Source of the DNA: Pseudomonadota bacterium
GTDB lineage: Bacteria > Pseudomonadota > Gammaproteobacteria > Burkholderiales > Burkholderiaceae_B
Direction: 5' to 3'
DNA: 64,000 nt
Assembly (NCBI GenBank): GCA_023389155.1
Contig: JAEWEV010000034.1
Coordinates: forward strand, 1 to 64,000
Shown here: one piece after another, positions 61,322 through 64,000 of the stretch
Position numbering within the stretch: the stretch's first letter is position 1
How the letters are laid out: every line of letters begins with the position of its first letter
Program-made: the position numbers and the translations under genes
The notes under the pieces: model-generated
Database searches by the model: none
What the model saw: only the letters and a program-made list of their open reading frames with translations
What the model was told of the DNA's origin: nothing

Positions 61322-64000
61322 ATGCCCAAGCGTACCGACATTAAAAGCATTTTGATCATCGGCGCCGGTCCGATCATTATTGGACAGGCCTGCGAATTTG
61401 ATTATTCGGGTGCCCAGGCGTGCAAGGCCCTCAAAGCCGAGGGTTACCGTACCATTCTGGTCAACAGCAACCCGGCCACGATCATGACCGACCCGGAAAC
61501 GGCCGATGTGACTTACATTGAGCCGATAACCTGGAAGGCCGTCGAAAAAATTATCGAAGTCGAGCGGCCCGATGCGCTGCTGCCCACTATGGGTGGGCAG
61601 ACCGCACTGAACTGTGCACTGGATCTTGCCCATCATGGCGTGCTGGAAAAATATAACGTCCAGATGATCGGCGCCAATGAGCAGGCTATCGAGAAAGCCG
61701 AGGATCGTCAGAAGTTCAAGGAGGCCATGAACAGTATCGGACTGGAATCGGCCAAGTCCGGCGTGGCTCATACTCTGGACGAGGCCTGGGAAGTGCAGAA
61801 ACGCATTGCCACTGAGGCCGGGACCAGTGGTTTTCCCGCAGTTATTCGACCTAGCTTTACACTGGGCGGCACAGGCGGTGGTATTGCCTACAACGCTGAA
61901 GAATTTGAAACAATCTGCCGTCGTGGTCTTGAGGCATCTCCAACCAGTGAACTGCTGATTGAAGAGTCGCTGCTTGGCTGGAAAGAATACGAGATGGAAG
62001 TGGTGCGCGACAAGGCTGACAATTGCATCATTATCTGCTCGATCGAAAACCTGGATCCCATGGGCGTGCATACCGGTGATTCCATCACCGTGGCACCTGC
62101 ACAGACGCTCACTGACAAGGAATACCAAATCATGCGTAACGCATCGATTGCGGTATTGCGCGAGATCGGTGTGGAAACCGGCGGATCCAACGTGCAGTTT
62201 GCGGTGAATCCGGAAAATGGTCGCATGATTGTGATCGAGATGAATCCCCGTGTATCGCGTTCCTCTGCGCTGGCGTCAAAGGCCACGGGTTTTCCGATAG
62301 CTAAAGTGGCGGCACGCCTGGCCGTGGGTTATACCCTCGACGAGCTGCAGAATGAAATTACCGGCGGCGAAACCCCCGCGTCTTTTGAACCCACGATCGA
62401 TTACGTGGTCACCAAGATCCCGCGTTTTGCCTTTGAAAAATTCCCACAGGCCGACTCCCGCCTGACAACACAAATGAAATCCGTAGGTGAAGTCATGGCC
62501 ATGGGCCGGACTTTCCAGGAGTCTTTCCAAAAGGCCCTGCGGGGGCTGGAAGTGGGTGTAGACGGTCTTAACCAGAAAACGCTTGATCGCGAAAAACTGC
62601 AGGTCGAGCTTGCCGAGCCCGGTCCTGAGCGGATCTGGTATGTTGGTGATGCATTTGCCCAGGGATTTACACTGGACGAAGTACACTCCCTGACTAAAAT
62701 CGATCCATGGTTTCTTGAACAGATCAAGGAAATCGTTGATATCGAACTGGAACTCGAACAGAAGACGCTATCAGATCTGAATGAAACCGCAATGCGTCGC
62801 CTGAAGCGCCGGGGCTTCTCGGATCGTCGTCTGGCGTTTCTGCTGGATGTCTCTGAGTCTGAAGTGCGCAAGGTGCGTCATCAGTTGGGTGTGCGTCCGG
62901 TCTACAAGCGGGTCGATACCTGCGCCGCCGAATTTGCCACTAAAACGGCTTACATGTATTCCACTTACGAAGAAGAGTGCGAATCACACCCGACAGACAG
63001 GAAAAAAATCATCGTGCTCGGCGGCGGCCCAAACCGTATCGGCCAGGGTATCGAATTTGATTACTGCTGCGTCCACGCGGCCCTTGCGCTGCGCGATGAT
63101 GGTTACGAAACCATCATGGTCAACTGCAATCCCGAAACGGTATCCACAGATTACGACACGTCCGATCGTCTTTATTTTGAGCCTTTGACGCTCGAAGATG
63201 TGCTGGAAATCGTCCATTTAGAGCGCCCGGTTGGCATGATCGTACAATACGGCGGACAGACCCCTTTGAAGCTGGCGCGTGCGCTGGAAGCCAACGGTGT
63301 GCCTATCATCGGCACCAGTCCCGAATCCATCGACGTGGCCGAAGATCGCGAACGCTTCCAGAAATTGCTGCAAAAACTGGGTCTGCGTCAGCCGCCCAAC
63401 CGCACCGCGCGAACCGAGGCCGAAGCCATCGCGCATGCGGCCGAAATCGGCTATCCGCTGGTGGTGCGTCCAAGTTATGTACTGGGCGGGCGCGCGATGG
63501 AAATCGTCCATGAGCAGAGCGATCTGGAGCGCTACATGCGTGAAGCCGTCAAAGTCAGCAATGACTCTCCGGTACTGCTTGATCGCTTCCTGAATGATGC
63601 CACCGAGGTTGACGTAGACTGTCTGGCGGATGAAGAGATCGTGTTTATCGGCGGTGTGATGGAACACATCGAACAGGCTGGTGTGCATTCGGGAGACTCG
63701 GCCTGCAGTCTGCCTCCGTATTCGCTGTCTCCCGATGTGATCGAAGAGATCAAGCGGCAGACGGGGCTGATGGCCAAGGCATTGAACGTAAAAGGACTGA
63801 TGAACGTGCAGTTTGCCATCCAGAACAGTCAGGTTTACGTGCTGGAAGTCAATCCACGTGCCTCGCGCACAGTACCGTTTGTCTCCAAGGTCACCGGCTA
63901 TCAGCTGGCCAAGATTGCTGCCCGTGCCATGGCAGGCAAATCCCTGGCAGAGCAGGGCGTGACCCAGGAGGTCGTGCCGGATTATTTCTGCGTGAAAGAA
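61322..64000 (+). CDS. carB: Carbamoyl-phosphate synthase large subunit (3' end outside window)
   Basis: The first 893 codons of a protein normally about 1075 residues; the end is cut by the window. The N-terminal carboxyphosphate domain begins PKRTDIKSILIIGAGPIIIG and includes NSNPATIMTD and RPSFTLGGTGGG. The oligomerisation domain lies at about 405-550. The second ATP-grasp half begins KKIIVLGGGPNRIGQGIEFD and includes RPSYVLGGRAMEIV. It receives ammonia from CarA and makes carbamoyl phosphate with two ATP. The last part visible is in the second ATP-grasp domain; the allosteric C-terminal domain is not seen. Confidence 0.97.
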   Translation, partial: MPKRTDIKSILIIGAGPIIIGQACEFDYSGAQACKALKAEGYRTILVNSNPATIMTDPETADVTYIEPITWKAVEKIIEVERPDALLPTMGGQTALNCALDLAHHGVLEKYNVQMIGANEQAIEKAEDRQKFKEAMNSIGLESAKSGVAHTLDEAWEVQKRIATEAGTSGFPAVIRPSFTLGGTGGGIAYNAEEFETICRRGLEASPTSELLIEESLLGWKEYEMEVVRDKADNCIIICSIENLDPMGVHTGDSITVAPAQTLTDKEYQIMRNASIAVLREIGVETGGSNVQFAVNPENGRMIVIEMNPRVSRSSALASKATGFPIAKVAARLAVGYTLDELQNEITGGETPASFEPTIDYVVTKIPRFAFEKFPQADSRLTTQMKSVGEVMAMGRTFQESFQKALRGLEVGVDGLNQKTLDREKLQVELAEPGPERIWYVGDAFAQGFTLDEVHSLTKIDPWFLEQIKEIVDIELELEQKTLSDLNETAMRRLKRRGFSDRRLAFLLDVSESEVRKVRHQLGVRPVYKRVDTCAAEFATKTAYMYSTYEEECESHPTDRKKIIVLGGGPNRIGQGIEFDYCCVHAALALRDDGYETIMVNCNPETVSTDYDTSDRLYFEPLTLEDVLEIVHLERPVGMIVQYGGQTPLKLARALEANGVPIIGTSPESIDVAEDRERFQKLLQKLGLRQPPNRTARTEAEAIAHAAEIGYPLVVRPSYVLGGRAMEIVHEQSDLERYMREAVKVSNDSPVLLDRFLNDATEVDVDCLADEEIVFIGGVMEHIEQAGVHSGDSACSLPPYSLSPDVIEEIKRQTGLMAKALNVKGLMNVQFAIQNSQVYVLEVNPRASRTVPFVSKVTGYQLAKIAARAMAGKSLAEQGVTQEVVPDYFCVKE

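Overview
The window looks like a chromosomal segment of a Burkholderiales betaproteobacterium, most likely family Alcaligenaceae. This is an inference from gene content and order (glyQ-glyS-gmhB-plsC, hda-HAD-pcnB-folK opposite purM, SRP RNA between an AddAB-like pair and dnaX-ybaB-recR, murU-amgK opposite lptD-surA-rsmA), from mid-range GC and from close protein resemblance; an Advenella-like genus is my best guess and is not proven here. Nearly everything is housekeeping. The accessory part is roughly 38.5-47.8 kb.

Layout. 0-2.7 kb, minus strand: start of a response regulator, a membrane coiled-coil protein, and the MurNAc recycling pair murU-amgK. 3.0-7.7 kb, plus: lptD-surA-rsmA (outer membrane biogenesis and 16S rRNA dimethylation). 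7.8-7.9 kb holds a 14-bp-period tandem repeat. 8.0-16.4 kb, minus: glycerate kinase, pyruvate kinase, gloA, then the tightly packed glyQ-glyS-gmhB-plsC-metallopeptidase operon. 16.5-25 kb, plus: a crotonase, a class I [4Fe-4S] fumarase and a complete dppABCDF-type peptide transporter with hairpins before and after its first gene. 25.1-29.5 kb, minus: AI-2E-family transporter, hda, HAD phosphatase, pcnB, folK. purM (plus) follows, then a minus-strand set, tsaE-amiC-mutL-miaA, and an AEC transporter.

36.9-39.3 kb, plus: xerD, a YbaK deacylase and a methyltransferase. A tRNA-Arg(CCT) at 39.6 kb opens the least ordinary stretch: an orphan 94-residue protein with an internal 21-bp tandem duplication, aquaporin Z, a minus-strand group of tiny genes (one apparently frameshifted), an AT-rich Hint-domain protein, a 47-residue acidic Cys-containing peptide gene with its own terminator, and a GntR-TauE/SafE-DUF1634 module with a perfect 22-bp palindrome ahead of the regulator. 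A GNAT acetyltransferase and a small exported protein follow.

47.8-64 kb: an AddB-like nuclease and AddA-like helicase-nuclease, the SRP RNA, dnaX (with a run of ten A at codon 430 where either frameshift stops within a few codons, so a short gamma-type product is predicted), ybaB, recR, transaldolase (minus), a candidate small RNA or leader with its own promoter and terminator, an exported protein of unknown function, carA, and carB running off the end of the window.

Most worth checking: the dnaX slippage site, the Hint-protein/small-ORF cluster at 41.3-43.4 kb, the 47-residue peptide gene at 43.9 kb, the orphan promoter-terminator pair at 58.9-59.1 kb, and the 14-bp repeat array at 7.8 kb.
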